Positions 25,332 through 34,562 of a stretch of 64,000 nucleotides of DNA are shown here, one piece after another. Source of the stretch: Streptomyces sp. WZ.A104 (lineage in GTDB: Bacteria; Actinomycetota; Actinomycetes; Streptomycetales; Streptomycetaceae). The notes under the pieces were generated by a model, which was given only the letters and a program-made list of their open reading frames with translations, was not told where the DNA came from and searched no databases. The stretch is from the NCBI RefSeq assembly GCF_002382885.1, contig NZ_NWVL01000027.1, positions 32,954 through 96,953 on the forward strand, given 5' to 3'. Each line of letters starts with the position of its first letter. Positions within the stretch are counted from its first letter, which is position 1. A program made the position numbers and the translations under genes.

Positions 25332-26576
25332 ATGCCTCTGGCCCTGCTCGCCCTGGCCGTGAGCGCCTTCGGCATAGGCACGACGGAGTTCGTCATGATG
25401 GGGCTGCTGCCCAATGTGGCGGACGACCTCGGCACGTCCGTCCCCACCGCCGGACACCTCGTGTCGGCGTACGCGATCGGTGTCGTCCTGGGCGCGCCCC
25501 TGCTCACCGGACTCGGCTCCCGGGTCCCGCGCAAGCGGATGCTGCTGCTCCTGATGGCGCTGTTCACCGTGGGCAACCTGGCCTCGGCGCTCGCCCCCGA
25601 CTTCGGCTGGTTGGTCGCGGGGCGCTTCCTCGCCGGGCTCCCGCACGGCGCGTTCTTCGGCGTCGGCGCGGTGGTCGCCGCCCGGCTGGTCTCCGAGGGC
25701 CGTCAGGCGCGGGCCGTCGCGACGATGTTCCTCGGCCTGACGGTCGCCAACATCATCGGCGTCCCCGCGGCCACCCTGCTCGGCCAGCACCTCGGCTGGC
25801 GGGCGACCTTCCTCGTCGTCGCCGCGATCGGCCTCGCCGCGATGGCCGCGCTGGCCCGCCTGGTGCCGCGCATCCCGGTCGAGTCACACCAGGACGTCCG
25901 CCGCGAACTGCGCGCCCTCGGTAACCGCCAGGTGCTCCTGGGCCTGCTCACCGCGGTCTTCGGCTTCGCCGGGGTCTTCGCGGTGTACTCCTACCTCTCG
26001 GCGATGACCACGAAGGCGATGGGCTTCGGCGAACCCTCCGTCACCGTCGTCCTGGCCCTCTTCGGCACCGGCATGACCCTGGGAGCCCTGGCGGCGGGCC
26101 CCCTCACGGACCGGGCCCTGCGCCCGACTCTGTACGGCTCGCTCGGCGCGCTCGCGGTGGTCCTGGCGGTGTTCCCGTTCACGGTGCACGTGCAGTGGGC
26201 GGCGCTGGTGATGGTGGTGCTGCTGGGCGGAGTCGGGTTCATGACGACGACCCCGCTCCAGATGCTGGTGATGAACAAGGCGAAGGACGCCCCGACCCTG
26301 GCCTCCGCCTCCAACCACTCCGCGTTCAACCTGGCCAACGCGGGCGGCGCCTGGCTCGGCGGCATGGCCATCGCGGCGGGCTGGGGCTGGACGTCCCCGG
26401 CACTCGTGGGCGCGGTGCTGGCGCTGGCGGGCCTGGCGATAGCGGCGACGGCGGGCCTCCTGGACCGCGGCCCGGGGAAGGCGTCCCGGGTGGTCGCGGG
26501 AGCCCGTGAGACCGGTCCGGCACCTCAGGCCCGTCCGGCGCATGGGGACAAGGCGGTCACCGAGCGCCCCCGGTGA
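25332..26576 (+). CDS. DHA1-family MFS exporter (AraJ/CmlR-like)
   Basis: Twelve-helix exporter of 414 residues. ATG 25332 has AAAGG about 9 bases upstream. Helix 1 contains GIGTTEFVMMGLLPNVADDL, the signature of the AraJ/chloramphenicol-resistance group, and loop 2-3 contains SRVPRKRMLLLLMALF as a weak motif A. The C-terminus is a soluble basic tail. Members export drugs, arabinose or polyamines; the substrate is unknown. It is followed by a strong hairpin and converges on nadE. The 196-base upstream gap is AT-richer around 25160-25190 (AACTTACATATAG) and likely holds the promoter. Confidence 0.9.
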   Translation: MPLALLALAVSAFGIGTTEFVMMGLLPNVADDLGTSVPTAGHLVSAYAIGVVLGAPLLTGLGSRVPRKRMLLLLMALFTVGNLASALAPDFGWLVAGRFLAGLPHGAFFGVGAVVAARLVSEGRQARAVATMFLGLTVANIIGVPAATLLGQHLGWRATFLVVAAIGLAAMAALARLVPRIPVESHQDVRRELRALGNRQVLLGLLTAVFGFAGVFAVYSYLSAMTTKAMGFGEPSVTVVLALFGTGMTLGALAAGPLTDRALRPTLYGSLGALAVVLAVFPFTVHVQWAALVMVVLLGGVGFMTTTPLQMLVMNKAKDAPTLASASNHSAFNLANAGGAWLGGMAIAAGWGWTSPALVGAVLALAGLAIAATAGLLDRGPGKASRVVAGARETGPAPQARPAHGDKAVTERPR

Positions 26577-26583
26577 CCGCCGA

Positions 26584-26629
26584 CCCGCCGGGGCGACCCG
26601 CTGGTGGGTGTCCGGACGACCCCGGCGGG
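26584..26629 (+). terminator. Terminator after the AraJ-like exporter
   Basis: Perfect 10-bp inverted repeat CCCGCCGGGG (26584-26593) / CCCCGGCGGG (26620-26629) lies directly after the exporter stop. It may serve the convergent nadE transcript as well. Confidence 0.7.
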
Positions 26630-26796
26630 CGGGCACCCCTGAGGGCCGACCCGCGCTCCCTGGCGGGCGCACGACGACAGCTACGGCACCTCGCCGCGTT
26701 GTCGGAACGCCCGCACACAATCCGGACGTCCCTCCGCCTTGCGATGCACCGCATCTGACGCCGCGCGCTGATCCACCAGGGATCGCGGGGCAGCCC

Positions 26797-28551
26797 TCAG
26801 GACGACTCGCGCCACCGGTTCGTGATCGGCAGCCGCCGGTCCTTCCCGAATCCCTTGGGCGAGATCTTCGTCCCCGGCGGGTACTGCCGCCGCTTGTACT
26901 CCGCCGTGTCCACCATCCGCAGCGTCTTCGCCACCAGCTCCGCGTCGAACCCGGCCGCCACGATCGCGTCCATGCCCTGGTCCCGGTCCACGTACAGCTC
27001 CAGGATCGCGTCGAGCACGTCGTAGTCCGGCAGCGAGTCCGTGTCGACCTGGCCCGGCCGCAGCTCCGCGCTCGGCGGCTTGGTGATCGAGGCCTCCGGG
27101 ATCGGCGGGGTCTGGCCCCGCTCCTCCGCGGCCCGGTTGCGCCACTTCGCCAGCCGGAAGACCGACGACTTGTAGACGTCCTTGATCGGCCCGTACGCGC
27201 CGACCGCGTCCCCGTACAGCGTGGAGTAACCGACCGCCAGCTCCGACTTGTTGCCGGGTGCGAGCACGATCTGCCCCTCCTGGTTGGAGATGGCCATCAG
27301 CGTCGTGCCGCGCAGCCGCGCCTGGAGGTTCTCCTCCGCGAGCCCGGTGAGCTCCAGTGACCCCATGTACGCGTCGAACATCGGCGCGATCGGCACCGTA
27401 CGGAAGTTGAGCCCGGTCCGCCGGGCCAGCTCCGCCGCGTCGTCCTTGGAGTGCTCCGAGGAGTACTTCGACGGCATGGACACGCCGTACACGTTCTGCG
27501 CGCCGAGCGCGTCGCACGCGATGGCCGCGCACAGGGCGGAGTCGATCCCGCCCGAGAGCCCGATCAGCACACTGCTGAAACCGTTCTTCGCGGCGTACGC
27601 ACGGACCCCGACGACCAGCGCGGAGTAGATCTCCTCATCGTCGTCCAGCCGCTCGGCGTACCCGCCCGCGAGCTCCGGTTCGTACGTGTCGACAGGCCGG
27701 TCGGACAGCACGACATGGTCGATGCGCAGACCGTCGTCCACGACCCCCGAGGGCGCCGCGGCTTCGGCGGCGGGCAGCTCCAGATCCAGGATCACGCTGC
27801 CCTCGGCGAACTGCGGGGCGCGCGCGATGACCTCGCCCTCCTTGTCGACGACGATCGAGTCACCGTCGAAGACCAGCTCGTCCTGGCCGCCGATCATCGC
27901 CAGATAGGCCGTCGTGCAACCGGCCTCCTGGGCCCGCTTGCGGACCAGCTCCAGCCGGGTGTCGTCCTTGTCCCGCTCGTACGGCGAGGCGTTGATCGAC
28001 AGCAGCAGCCCGGCCCCGGCGGACCGGGCGGCCGGGACGCGCCCGCCGTCCTGCCACAGGTCCTCGCAGATCGCGAGGGCCACGTCAATGCCGTGGACGC
28101 GGACGACGGGCATCGAGTCGCCCGGCACGAAGTACCGGAACTCGTCGAACACCCCGTAGTTCGGCAGGTGGTGCTTGGCGAAGTTCAGCGCGATCCGGCC
28201 GCGGTGCAGCACAGCCGCCGCGTTGCGCGGGGAACCGGCCGGCTGCCCGTAACGCGCCGCGGCGTGTTCGGAGCGGTCCAGGTAGCCGACGACGACCGGC
28301 AGCTCGCCGAAGCCCTCCGCGTCGAGCCGGGCGGCGAGCGCACGCAGCGCCTGACGCGAGGCCTCGACGAAGGACGACCGCAGGGCCAGGTCCTCGACGG
28401 GATATCCGGTCAGCACCATCTCGGGGAACGCCACCAGGTGGGCGCCCTGCTCGGCGGCGTGCCGGGTCCAGTGGACGATCGCCTCGGAGTTGCCGGCGAG
28501 GTCGCCGACGGTCGAGTCGATCTGATTCAGTGCGAGGCGTAGTTGAGGCAC
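26797..28551 (-). CDS. nadE: Glutamine-dependent NAD+ synthetase
   Basis: Final step of NAD synthesis: ATP-dependent amidation of nicotinate adenine dinucleotide using ammonia from glutamine. 584 residues. GTG 28551 (VPQLRLALNQID) is chosen; it is 7 bases after a TACACT -10-like box and probably leaderless. The N-terminal nitrilase-type glutaminase (about 1-290) has its full triad: Glu in LVAFPEMVLTGYP, Lys in NFAKHHLPNYG and Cys in ALAICEDLWQ. The synthetase domain follows with the PP-loop VLIGLSGGIDSALCA, the GNKSELAVGYSTLYGD segment and RNRAAEERGQTPPIP. Length fits the bacterial glutaminase-fused NadE. Expected to be essential. Confidence 0.97.
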   Translation of the reverse strand: MPQLRLALNQIDSTVGDLAGNSEAIVHWTRHAAEQGAHLVAFPEMVLTGYPVEDLALRSSFVEASRQALRALAARLDAEGFGELPVVVGYLDRSEHAAARYGQPAGSPRNAAAVLHRGRIALNFAKHHLPNYGVFDEFRYFVPGDSMPVVRVHGIDVALAICEDLWQDGGRVPAARSAGAGLLLSINASPYERDKDDTRLELVRKRAQEAGCTTAYLAMIGGQDELVFDGDSIVVDKEGEVIARAPQFAEGSVILDLELPAAEAAAPSGVVDDGLRIDHVVLSDRPVDTYEPELAGGYAERLDDDEEIYSALVVGVRAYAAKNGFSSVLIGLSGGIDSALCAAIACDALGAQNVYGVSMPSKYSSEHSKDDAAELARRTGLNFRTVPIAPMFDAYMGSLELTGLAEENLQARLRGTTLMAISNQEGQIVLAPGNKSELAVGYSTLYGDAVGAYGPIKDVYKSSVFRLAKWRNRAAEERGQTPPIPEASITKPPSAELRPGQVDTDSLPDYDVLDAILELYVDRDQGMDAIVAAGFDAELVAKTLRMVDTAEYKRRQYPPGTKISPKGFGKDRRLPITNRWRESS

Positions 28552-28558
28552 GTCGGCC

Positions 28559-28564
28559 AGTGTA
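28559..28564 (-). promoter_or_regulatory. Likely -10 box of nadE
   Basis: On the minus strand TACACT lies 7 bases upstream of GTG 28551, with GGGACA about 18 bases further up as a weak -35. No ribosome binding site is present, consistent with leaderless translation. Confidence 0.45.
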
Positions 28565-28631
28565 ATCGTCTTTCTGACGCGATGTCCCGGCGGGCCGGGC
28601 AGAATCCTCCCCGGCCCGCCGGAACCGCAGG

Positions 28632-30209
28632 TCAGCCCCGGTAGCCCAGGACCGTCATCATCCCCGCCTCCGCGTGGTAGACGTTGTGGCAGTGGACCAT
28701 CCACAGCCCCGGGTTGTCGGCGTCGAACTCCACGGTCAGCGACCGGTGCGGCAGCACCATCGCGGTGTCCTTACGGGCCCCGGCGGCGTTCCCCGCCAGC
28801 GCGAACGTGTGCCCGTGCAGATGCAGCGGGTGCCACATGGCCGTCCCGTTGTCGAAGACGATCCGCACCCGCTCGCCCGCCTCCACGGGCCGCCGCTGCT
28901 TCGCGGAGTACGGCTGCCCGTCGAAGGCCCAGTCGTACTTCGCCATCCCGCCGGTGAGCCGCATCCGGATCGTCCGGTCCGGCGCCCGGCCCGCGAGCGC
29001 CACCGCCTCGTCCGGGACCAGCCGCCCGGCCTCCACCAGCTTCCCGTCCAGCTCCTTCGGTCGTACGGAGGCGGCGGGCGCCGCACCGCTCCCGGTCCGC
29101 AGCAGGGCGAGGGCCGACGCCTTCTTCCCCTCGGCCACCGCGGTGAGCGGGAAGACCCCGTCCCCGGCGGTGACGAGAACGTCGTACCGTTCGCCCATCC
29201 CCAGCAGCAGCGCGTCGCCGGTGGTGTGCCGGACCGGGAAGCCGTCGGTGTGCGTCACGGTCATCCGGTGCCCGCCGAGCGCCACCCGGAAGGCGGTGTC
29301 GCCACCGGCGTTGATGATCCGCAGCCGGACACGCTCACCGGGCCGGGCGCGGAACGTCTCCGGATCCCGCGCCACGCGCCCGTTGACCAGGTAGTGCGGG
29401 TAGGCCACATCACCGGCGTCCCCGCCGAGCAGCTCACTGGTGGCCCCCATCATCATCCGCGAGGGCCCGCCGCCGTCCGGCTCGTCCTTGCCCTCACCCT
29501 CGCCGGACATGGTGTGCGCGCCGTGATCCATCCCGCCGCCCATGCCCCCGGACAGCTCCTTGAGCACGGCGTCCGGAGTGGACCCCGCCACCCCGTCGAC
29601 CCAGTCGTCGAGGACGATCACCCACTCCTTGTCGTACGCCAGGGGCTCCTTCGGGTCCTCGACGATCAGCGGCGCGTACAGCCCCCGGTCCTGCTGGACG
29701 CCGGAGTGCGGATGGAACCAGTACGTGCCCGGGTGCGGCACGGCGAACCGGTAGCCGAAGGCGGCCCCGGGCGCGATCTCCCGCTGGGTCAGCCCCGGGA
29801 CCCCGTCCATGTCGTTGCGCAGGGCGAGGCCGTGCCAGTGCATCGAGGTGGACCGCGGAAGGTGGTTGGCGAGGGTGAGGTCGAGCGTGTCCCCGGCCGT
29901 CACCCGCACCTCGCGCCCGGGCAGCCGGTCCCCGTAGGCCCAGGAGGGGACGGTGGTGCCGCCGCCCAGATCGAGCCGGGTACGGGTGGCGGTGAGGGAG
30001 ACCTTGCGTACGGGCCCGGAGCCGCGCGCCGCCTCGGCCGCCCGGACCTCCTTGCCGCCGGGGGAGACGTACGTACCGGAGTCCTGGGCCCCAGCGGCGG
30101 AGTGCGTGCCGCCGTGGCCGCCGCCGTCGGAACAGGAGGCGAGGGCTCCCGTACCGGCGACGGCGAGAGCGGCGCCGAGCAGGGCGCGTCGAGTGGGTTG
30201 GGTGGGCAT
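28632..30209 (-). CDS. Multicopper oxidase (CopA/laccase-like lipoprotein)
   Basis: Extracellular copper enzyme of 525 residues; ATG 30209 has AGAGGTG about 9 bases upstream. The N-terminus has twin arginines (TRRALLGAA) and a lipobox-like LASC, so Tat export with lipid anchoring is plausible. All four copper-binding blocks are present: HWHG (about 123), HPHSG (about 168), HPLHLHGHTF (about 460) and HCHNVYHAEAGM (about 508), the last giving the type 1 Cys/His/Met set. A Met/His/Gly-rich insert (about 215-260: GGMGGGMDHGAHTMSG, later RMMMG) resembles the methionine-rich loops of cuprous oxidases. Oxidation of Cu(I) or phenolics is likely. The DUF6153 gene upstream is probably in the same operon. 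Confidence 0.92.
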   Translation of the reverse strand: MPTQPTRRALLGAALAVAGTGALASCSDGGGHGGTHSAAGAQDSGTYVSPGGKEVRAAEAARGSGPVRKVSLTATRTRLDLGGGTTVPSWAYGDRLPGREVRVTAGDTLDLTLANHLPRSTSMHWHGLALRNDMDGVPGLTQREIAPGAAFGYRFAVPHPGTYWFHPHSGVQQDRGLYAPLIVEDPKEPLAYDKEWVIVLDDWVDGVAGSTPDAVLKELSGGMGGGMDHGAHTMSGEGEGKDEPDGGGPSRMMMGATSELLGGDAGDVAYPHYLVNGRVARDPETFRARPGERVRLRIINAGGDTAFRVALGGHRMTVTHTDGFPVRHTTGDALLLGMGERYDVLVTAGDGVFPLTAVAEGKKASALALLRTGSGAAPAASVRPKELDGKLVEAGRLVPDEAVALAGRAPDRTIRMRLTGGMAKYDWAFDGQPYSAKQRRPVEAGERVRIVFDNGTAMWHPLHLHGHTFALAGNAAGARKDTAMVLPHRSLTVEFDADNPGLWMVHCHNVYHAEAGMMTVLGYRG

Positions 30210-30279
30210 GCTGAATACACCTCTGAAGAACTGTGCTGGTCCGGTGGATCTGTGAGGGGCGGAGGTGGGACGCCCACTC

Positions 30280-30729
30280 CTAAATACGCAGCACCGAGAC
30301 GCTGGCGAGCACCGATATGCGGGGCGGCGGATTCGCCCGCAGGACCCGCGGCAACCCGGCCCCGGCATGCGTACCCGCGGGCCGCCCGTCGGTACGCGCC
30401 CGGAGCGGCAGCCGGGAACCGGCGAGGGCGAGCCCCCAGACGCCGAGAACGGCGAGGCAGACGGAGAGCGGATCCATGCCGCTCATGGGGGCGTCGGGGT
30501 GGTGGCCGGAGGGGGCCGTGTGGGCCGCGTTCGCAGCCGCCTCGGCGGCCTCGGCCGTCGTGGTGGCCCCGACAGCCTCGGCGGCTGACGGCGGAGTGCT
30601 GTGTTCCGCCGGATGGCCGACCGTATGCATGGTGAAGACGCCGAACAGCAGGGCGGTGAACAGCAGGAACCGCTGGCAGGAACCGCTCCCGGCTCCCTTT
30701 CCGCTCCCGTTCCGCGCCCTGGCCGCCAT
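30280..30729 (-). CDS. DUF6153-like small membrane protein, probably copper-linked
   Basis: Protein of about 149 residues; ATG 30729 or GTG 30738 are possible starts. It has an N-terminal basic stretch, a membrane helix (FLLFTALLFGVFTMHTV), an Ala/Thr-rich outer loop with several His (GHPAEHS, PSGHHPDAPMSGMD), and a second helix (PLSVCLAVLGVWGLALAG). The pattern matches the DUF6153 family as I recall it, whose members carry conserved His/Met next to the membrane. It lies 70 bases upstream of the multicopper oxidase on the same strand, and His/Met-rich loops suit copper handling; function is inferred from context only. Confidence 0.7.
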   Translation of the reverse strand: MAARARNGSGKGAGSGSCQRFLLFTALLFGVFTMHTVGHPAEHSTPPSAAEAVGATTTAEAAEAAANAAHTAPSGHHPDAPMSGMDPLSVCLAVLGVWGLALAGSRLPLRARTDGRPAGTHAGAGLPRVLRANPPPRISVLASVSVLRI

Positions 30730-30767
30730 GCCGGTCACCCTACCCCCGGCGGGTATCCGGGCGGACG

Positions 30768-30820
30768 GCGGCCCGGCGCCCCGGGACCCGTCGCCGGAGC
30801 GATCCGGGGTGCCGGGCCGC
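30768..30820 (-). terminator. Terminator after the CBS-domain gene
   Basis: A 17-bp stem (30768-30784 / 30804-30820) with one G-U type mismatch and a 19-base loop lies 38 bases beyond the CBS gene stop on the minus strand. It also insulates the DUF6153-oxidase unit. Confidence 0.8.
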
Positions 30821-30857
30821 GGTGCACCGGGCCGTCGGGCACGGGGGCACGCGATGG

Positions 30858-31283
30858 TCAGCCGCGGGCGTACACCTTCTCCGCCCAGCCCGCGATCTGC
30901 TCCTCGGTGAGGTGCTGCGCGAGGTCGGCCTCGCTGATCATGCCGACCAGCTTCTTGTTCTCGACGACGGGCAGCCGACGGATGCGGTGGGTCTGCATCT
31001 CCTCCAGGACCGCGTTCACATCCGCCTCCGCCTCGATCCAGCGCGGGGTCCCCTGGGCGAGGTCGCCCGCCGTGACCTTCGACGGATCGTGCCCCTTCGC
31101 CACACAGCCGACCACGATGTCGCGGTCCGTGATGATCCCGACCATGCGGTCCTGACCGCCGTTGGCGGAGACGGGCAGGGCACCGACGTTGTGCTCACGC
31201 ATCAGCTGCGCCGCACGGTCAAGGGTCTCGTGGGCCGGAATCCAGTGGGCCCCGCTGTGCATGATGTCTTTGGCGGTCGTCAT
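30858..31283 (-). CDS. CBS-domain pair protein
   Basis: Cytosolic protein of 141 residues formed almost entirely by a tandem CBS (Bateman) module: TTAKDIMHSGAHWIPAHETL, VGIITDRDIVVGC, then RRLPVVENKKLVGMISEADLA. ATG 31283 has a very strong site (AGGAGGAAAT). Stand-alone CBS pairs sense adenosine nucleotides (AMP, ATP, NADH) and regulate partner proteins; several are induced in streptomycete stress responses. It lies between the DUF305/DUF3105 pair and the oxidase unit on the same strand, but with its own terminator. No partner can be named. Confidence 0.92.
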   Translation of the reverse strand: MTTAKDIMHSGAHWIPAHETLDRAAQLMREHNVGALPVSANGGQDRMVGIITDRDIVVGCVAKGHDPSKVTAGDLAQGTPRWIEAEADVNAVLEEMQTHRIRRLPVVENKKLVGMISEADLAQHLTEEQIAGWAEKVYARG

Positions 31284-31435
31284 GGGGGATTTCCTCCTGC
31301 GTGCCGATGGCACTGCCGTACGGCCCCGAGCGCACCCATCGTCATCGGCCGGGCGGCCGCGCGCGACCGCAATCACCCGTTCGGGTGCGCCGGTGCGAGG
31401 ACGCGGGCTGACGCACGGTGGCCCGGTACCGACGC

Positions 31436-32179
31436 TCAGGGGCGCGGCTTCGCCCCGCGCTCGGCGAGCATGTCGCGCATGAGCCCCAGCTCGGACTGCT
31501 GTCCCTCGACCATGCCCCGGGCGAGCCGCCGCTCGGCCGGGACCGAGCACCGCGACACACAGGCCTCGGCCATGGCGACGCCTCCCTTGTGGTGATCCGT
31601 CATCAACTGGAGGAAGAGGACCTCGGCCCGCTCGCCGTCGAGGCGCCCCAGCCGTTCCAGCTCGGAGCGCCGGACCATGCCGGGCATGAGCACACCGTCG
31701 TCGCCACCGTCCGGACCGTGCCCGCCGTGTGCGTGTCCGTCCCCGCCGCCGTCCCCCATCCACGCCATGGGTCTCCCGTCGCCGGGCGCGACCTTCGGCA
31801 GCTCCCACAGGTCGAGCCAGCCGAGCAGCATGCCGCGCTGGTTGGCCTGGGTGTTGGCGATGTCGTAGGCGAGACGCCGTACGTCCTCGTCGTCGGTGCG
31901 GTCGCGGACGATGAACGACATCTCGACGGCCTGCTGATGGTGGACGGCCATGTCCCGGGCGAACCCGGCGTCGGCGGAGTCCGCGGCGGGCGAACTCGGC
32001 ACGCCGGGCGCACCGGGCTCCCCGTCGCCGCGCGCGGAGGCGACGGTGGCCGCCCCCGCGAAGAGCAGGGCGAGGGCCACGGCGGCCCCGGCCGCCCACC
32101 GCACGCGCGCGGTCTTCCGCCGCTCGGCGAGGGCGTGGGGGTCCTCGCCCTCGTCCTCCGCCGTGCGCTTCGCCGTCAC
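31436..32179 (-). CDS. DUF305 exported protein
   Basis: Protein of 247 residues: a charged cytoplasmic tail, a membrane helix (about 28-48, AAGAAVALALLFAGAATVAS) and an outer DUF305 helical-bundle domain. The two signature motifs are present, DMAVHHQQAVEMS and LMTDHHKGGVAMAEA, each with adjacent His residues and a later Met, which is the pattern expected for metal (often copper) binding. A Gly/His-rich insert (GDGHAHGGHGPDGG) lies between them. The GTG start at 32179 overlaps the DUF3105 stop by 4 bases, so the two are co-translated. Metal handling is inferred from motifs and from the nearby copper oxidase. Confidence 0.88.
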   Translation of the reverse strand: MTAKRTAEDEGEDPHALAERRKTARVRWAAGAAVALALLFAGAATVASARGDGEPGAPGVPSSPAADSADAGFARDMAVHHQQAVEMSFIVRDRTDDEDVRRLAYDIANTQANQRGMLLGWLDLWELPKVAPGDGRPMAWMGDGGGDGHAHGGHGPDGGDDGVLMPGMVRRSELERLGRLDGERAEVLFLQLMTDHHKGGVAMAEACVSRCSVPAERRLARGMVEGQQSELGLMRDMLAERGAKPRP

Positions 32180-32877
32180 CGCGGCACCGCCGCCAGCCCG
32201 CCGGTGCAGGGGGCGCCGGGCTCGGGCGTCTGCGCGCCCTGGACGTACTGGGTGAGGAACTGGTCCACCCGCTTGTCGTCGGCGGAGTCCACGGTGACCT
32301 GCTTGCCCCAGGCGCTGAGCACGATCGTGCCCTCCTGCTCGGCGTACGGGCTCATCAGCGTGAACGGGGTCTTCCTGACGCGCTCGGCGAGCTCGGCGAC
32401 GTCCGCGTCGGCGGCCTTGCCGTTGTACGTGACCCAGACCGCGCCGTGCTCCAGGGAGTGCACGGCGTTGACGTCGGGGAGGGCCTTTTCGTACACGTCG
32501 CCGTCGCAGTTCATCCAGGTCTGGTTGTGGTCGCCGCCGACCGGAGGCCTCATCGGATAGTCGACCGCCCCCGCCACGTGGTTGCGGCCCAGCTTCGCGG
32601 CGTCCCAGGACTTCAGCCCGTCGATGGTCCCGTCGGCGTGGTCGCCCTGGGAGTCGCCGTGCCCGCCGGGGTGCTTGCCGTCCTGCGCCGCGGCGGTGCC
32701 GTCGGACTTCTCGTTCTTGTCGTTGGCTTCGGAGTTCTCCAGCAGCAGGTACGAGCCGAAGGTGACCAGACCGGCCACGACGGCGGCGCTCACCCCTATG
32801 GCGATGGCCCGGTTGCGGGTGCCGCGCGCACGGGTGTCGGGGGCCTGCGGCTGGGGGTAGCGGGGGTCGAAGCTCAT
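32176..32877 (-). CDS. DUF3105 exported protein
   Basis: Protein of 233 residues with a cytoplasmic N-terminus, one membrane helix (about 24-46) and an outer DUF3105 domain. ATG 32877 has AAGGA about 9 bases upstream. The domain is recognised by NHVAGAVDYPMRPPVGGDHNQTWMNCDG and VHSLEHGAVWVTYN, which place several His residues and a Cys near each other. A charged Asp/Lys/His/Gly-rich stalk (about 50-85) separates it from the membrane. It forms an overlapping pair with the DUF305 gene, an association common in actinobacteria. No enzymatic activity is known to me. Confidence 0.9.
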   Translation of the reverse strand: MSFDPRYPQPQAPDTRARGTRNRAIAIGVSAAVVAGLVTFGSYLLLENSEANDKNEKSDGTAAAQDGKHPGGHGDSQGDHADGTIDGLKSWDAAKLGRNHVAGAVDYPMRPPVGGDHNQTWMNCDGDVYEKALPDVNAVHSLEHGAVWVTYNGKAADADVAELAERVRKTPFTLMSPYAEQEGTIVLSAWGKQVTVDSADDKRVDQFLTQYVQGAQTPEPGAPCTGGLAAVPR

Positions 32878-33145
32878 GTCGTGGAGTCCTTCTGCGAAGG
32901 GGCCGGAATGGCGGGAGAACGGTCCGTGGACCGACGCGCGCGGACGGGCGGGAACGACGGGCGGAAAGCCGGCCACCGCTCGGCCACCGCCCCCGTGCGC
33001 CACGGTCGCCGATCGTAGTGGGTGGCCGAGTGCTCTCTCTCACACCGAGTGCGTAATGTGGGTGAAATCCCGGGTCGTGATACTGGCAGTGTCCCCCTAC
33101 CCCGGGCGGTGGTGCACAGACCGTCTGAACTGCAAGGATGTGGCA

Positions 33146-34507
33146 ATGGACAAGCAGCAGGAATTCGTCCTCAGGACCCTTGAGGAGCGCGACATCCGCT
33201 TCGTGCGACTGTGGTTCACCGACGTCCTCGGGTTCCTCAAGTCCGTCGCCGTCGCCCCGGCCGAGCTGGAGCAGGCCTTCGACGAGGGCATCGGCTTCGA
33301 CGGCTCGGCGATCGAGGGCTTCGCCCGCGTCTACGAGTCGGACATGATCGCCAAGCCGGACCCGGCCACTTTCCAGATCCTTCCCTGGCGCGCGGAAGCC
33401 CCGGGCACGGCGCGGATGTTCTGCGACATCCTGATGCCGGACGGCTCACCGTCCTTCGCCGACCCGCGCTACGTACTGAAGCGCATCCTCGCCAAGACCT
33501 CGGACCTCGGCTTCACGTTCTACACCCACCCCGAGATCGAGTTCTTCCTGCTGAAGAACAAGCCGGTCGACGGCGCCCGCCCGACCCCGGCGGACAGCTC
33601 CGGCTACTTCGACCACACCCCGCAGAACGTCGGCATGGACTTCCGCCGCCAGGCGATCACGATGCTCGAATCCATGGGCATCTCGGTGGAGTTCAGCCAC
33701 CACGAGGGCGCCCCCGGCCAGCAGGAGATCGACCTGCGCTACGCGGACGCGCTCTCCACGGCGGACAACATCATGACGTTCCGTCTGGTGATGAAGCAGG
33801 TGGCGCTGGAGCAGGGCGTGCAGGCCACGTTCATGCCGAAGCCGTTCTCGGAGTACCCCGGTTCGGGCATGCACACCCACCTCTCCCTCTTCGAGGGCGA
33901 CCGCAACGCGTTCTACGAGTCGGGCGCGGAGTACCAGCTCTCCAAGGTCGGCCGCTCGTTCATCGCGGGCCTGCTGACGCACGCCGCGGAGATCTCGGCC
34001 GTCACCAACCAGTGGGTCAACTCCTACAAGCGCATCTGGGGCGGCTCCTCCCGAGCGGCCGGCGCGGGCGGCGAGGCCCCCTCGTACATCTGCTGGGGCC
34101 ACAACAACCGCTCCGCCCTCATCCGCGTCCCGATGTACAAGCCCGGCAAGACCGGCTCGGCCCGCGTGGAGGTCCGCTCCATCGACTCCGGCGCCAACCC
34201 GTACCTCACCTACGCGGTCCTCCTGGCCGCGGGCCTCAAGGGCATCGAGGAGGGCTACGAACTCCCCGCCGGTGCCGACGACGACGTCTGGGCCCTCTCC
34301 GACGCCGAACGCCGCGCGATGGGCATCGAACCGCTCCCGCAGAACCTGGGCGAGGCGATCTCGCTGATGGAGAAGAGCGAGTTGGTCGCCGAGACCCTGG
34401 GCGAGCACGTCTTCGACTTCTTCCTCCGCAACAAGAAGCAGGAATGGGAGGAGTACCGCAGCGAGGTCACGGCCTTCGAGCTGAAGAACCTGCTGCCGGT
34501 GCTGTAG
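33146..34507 (+). CDS. glnA2: Glutamine synthetase-like protein GlnA2
   Basis: GS-I fold ligase of 453 residues. ATG 33146 has AAGGA 9 bases upstream; the open frame continues upstream without similarity. Fold signatures are complete: GIGFDGSAIEGFARVYESDM, the ATP-binding PKPFSEYPGSGMHTHLSLF and NNRSALIRVPMY. The adenylylation loop of true GlnA (N-L-Y-D-L-P) is replaced by DDVWALSDAERR, so there is no target Tyr for GlnE. In S. coelicolor the protein at this locus is, as I recall, a gamma-glutamylpolyamine synthetase rather than a glutamine maker. Ammonium- or polyamine-related regulation cannot be read from the upstream region. It is next to the lipoprotein gene by convergence only. Confidence 0.93.
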   Translation: MDKQQEFVLRTLEERDIRFVRLWFTDVLGFLKSVAVAPAELEQAFDEGIGFDGSAIEGFARVYESDMIAKPDPATFQILPWRAEAPGTARMFCDILMPDGSPSFADPRYVLKRILAKTSDLGFTFYTHPEIEFFLLKNKPVDGARPTPADSSGYFDHTPQNVGMDFRRQAITMLESMGISVEFSHHEGAPGQQEIDLRYADALSTADNIMTFRLVMKQVALEQGVQATFMPKPFSEYPGSGMHTHLSLFEGDRNAFYESGAEYQLSKVGRSFIAGLLTHAAEISAVTNQWVNSYKRIWGGSSRAAGAGGEAPSYICWGHNNRSALIRVPMYKPGKTGSARVEVRSIDSGANPYLTYAVLLAAGLKGIEEGYELPAGADDDVWALSDAERRAMGIEPLPQNLGEAISLMEKSELVAETLGEHVFDFFLRNKKQEWEEYRSEVTAFELKNLLPVL

Positions 34508-34562
34508 GAGCAGGTCGGCGGCCTGGAAGGCGCCATGCGGGCGGCTGCCGGGTCCCGGCGGC

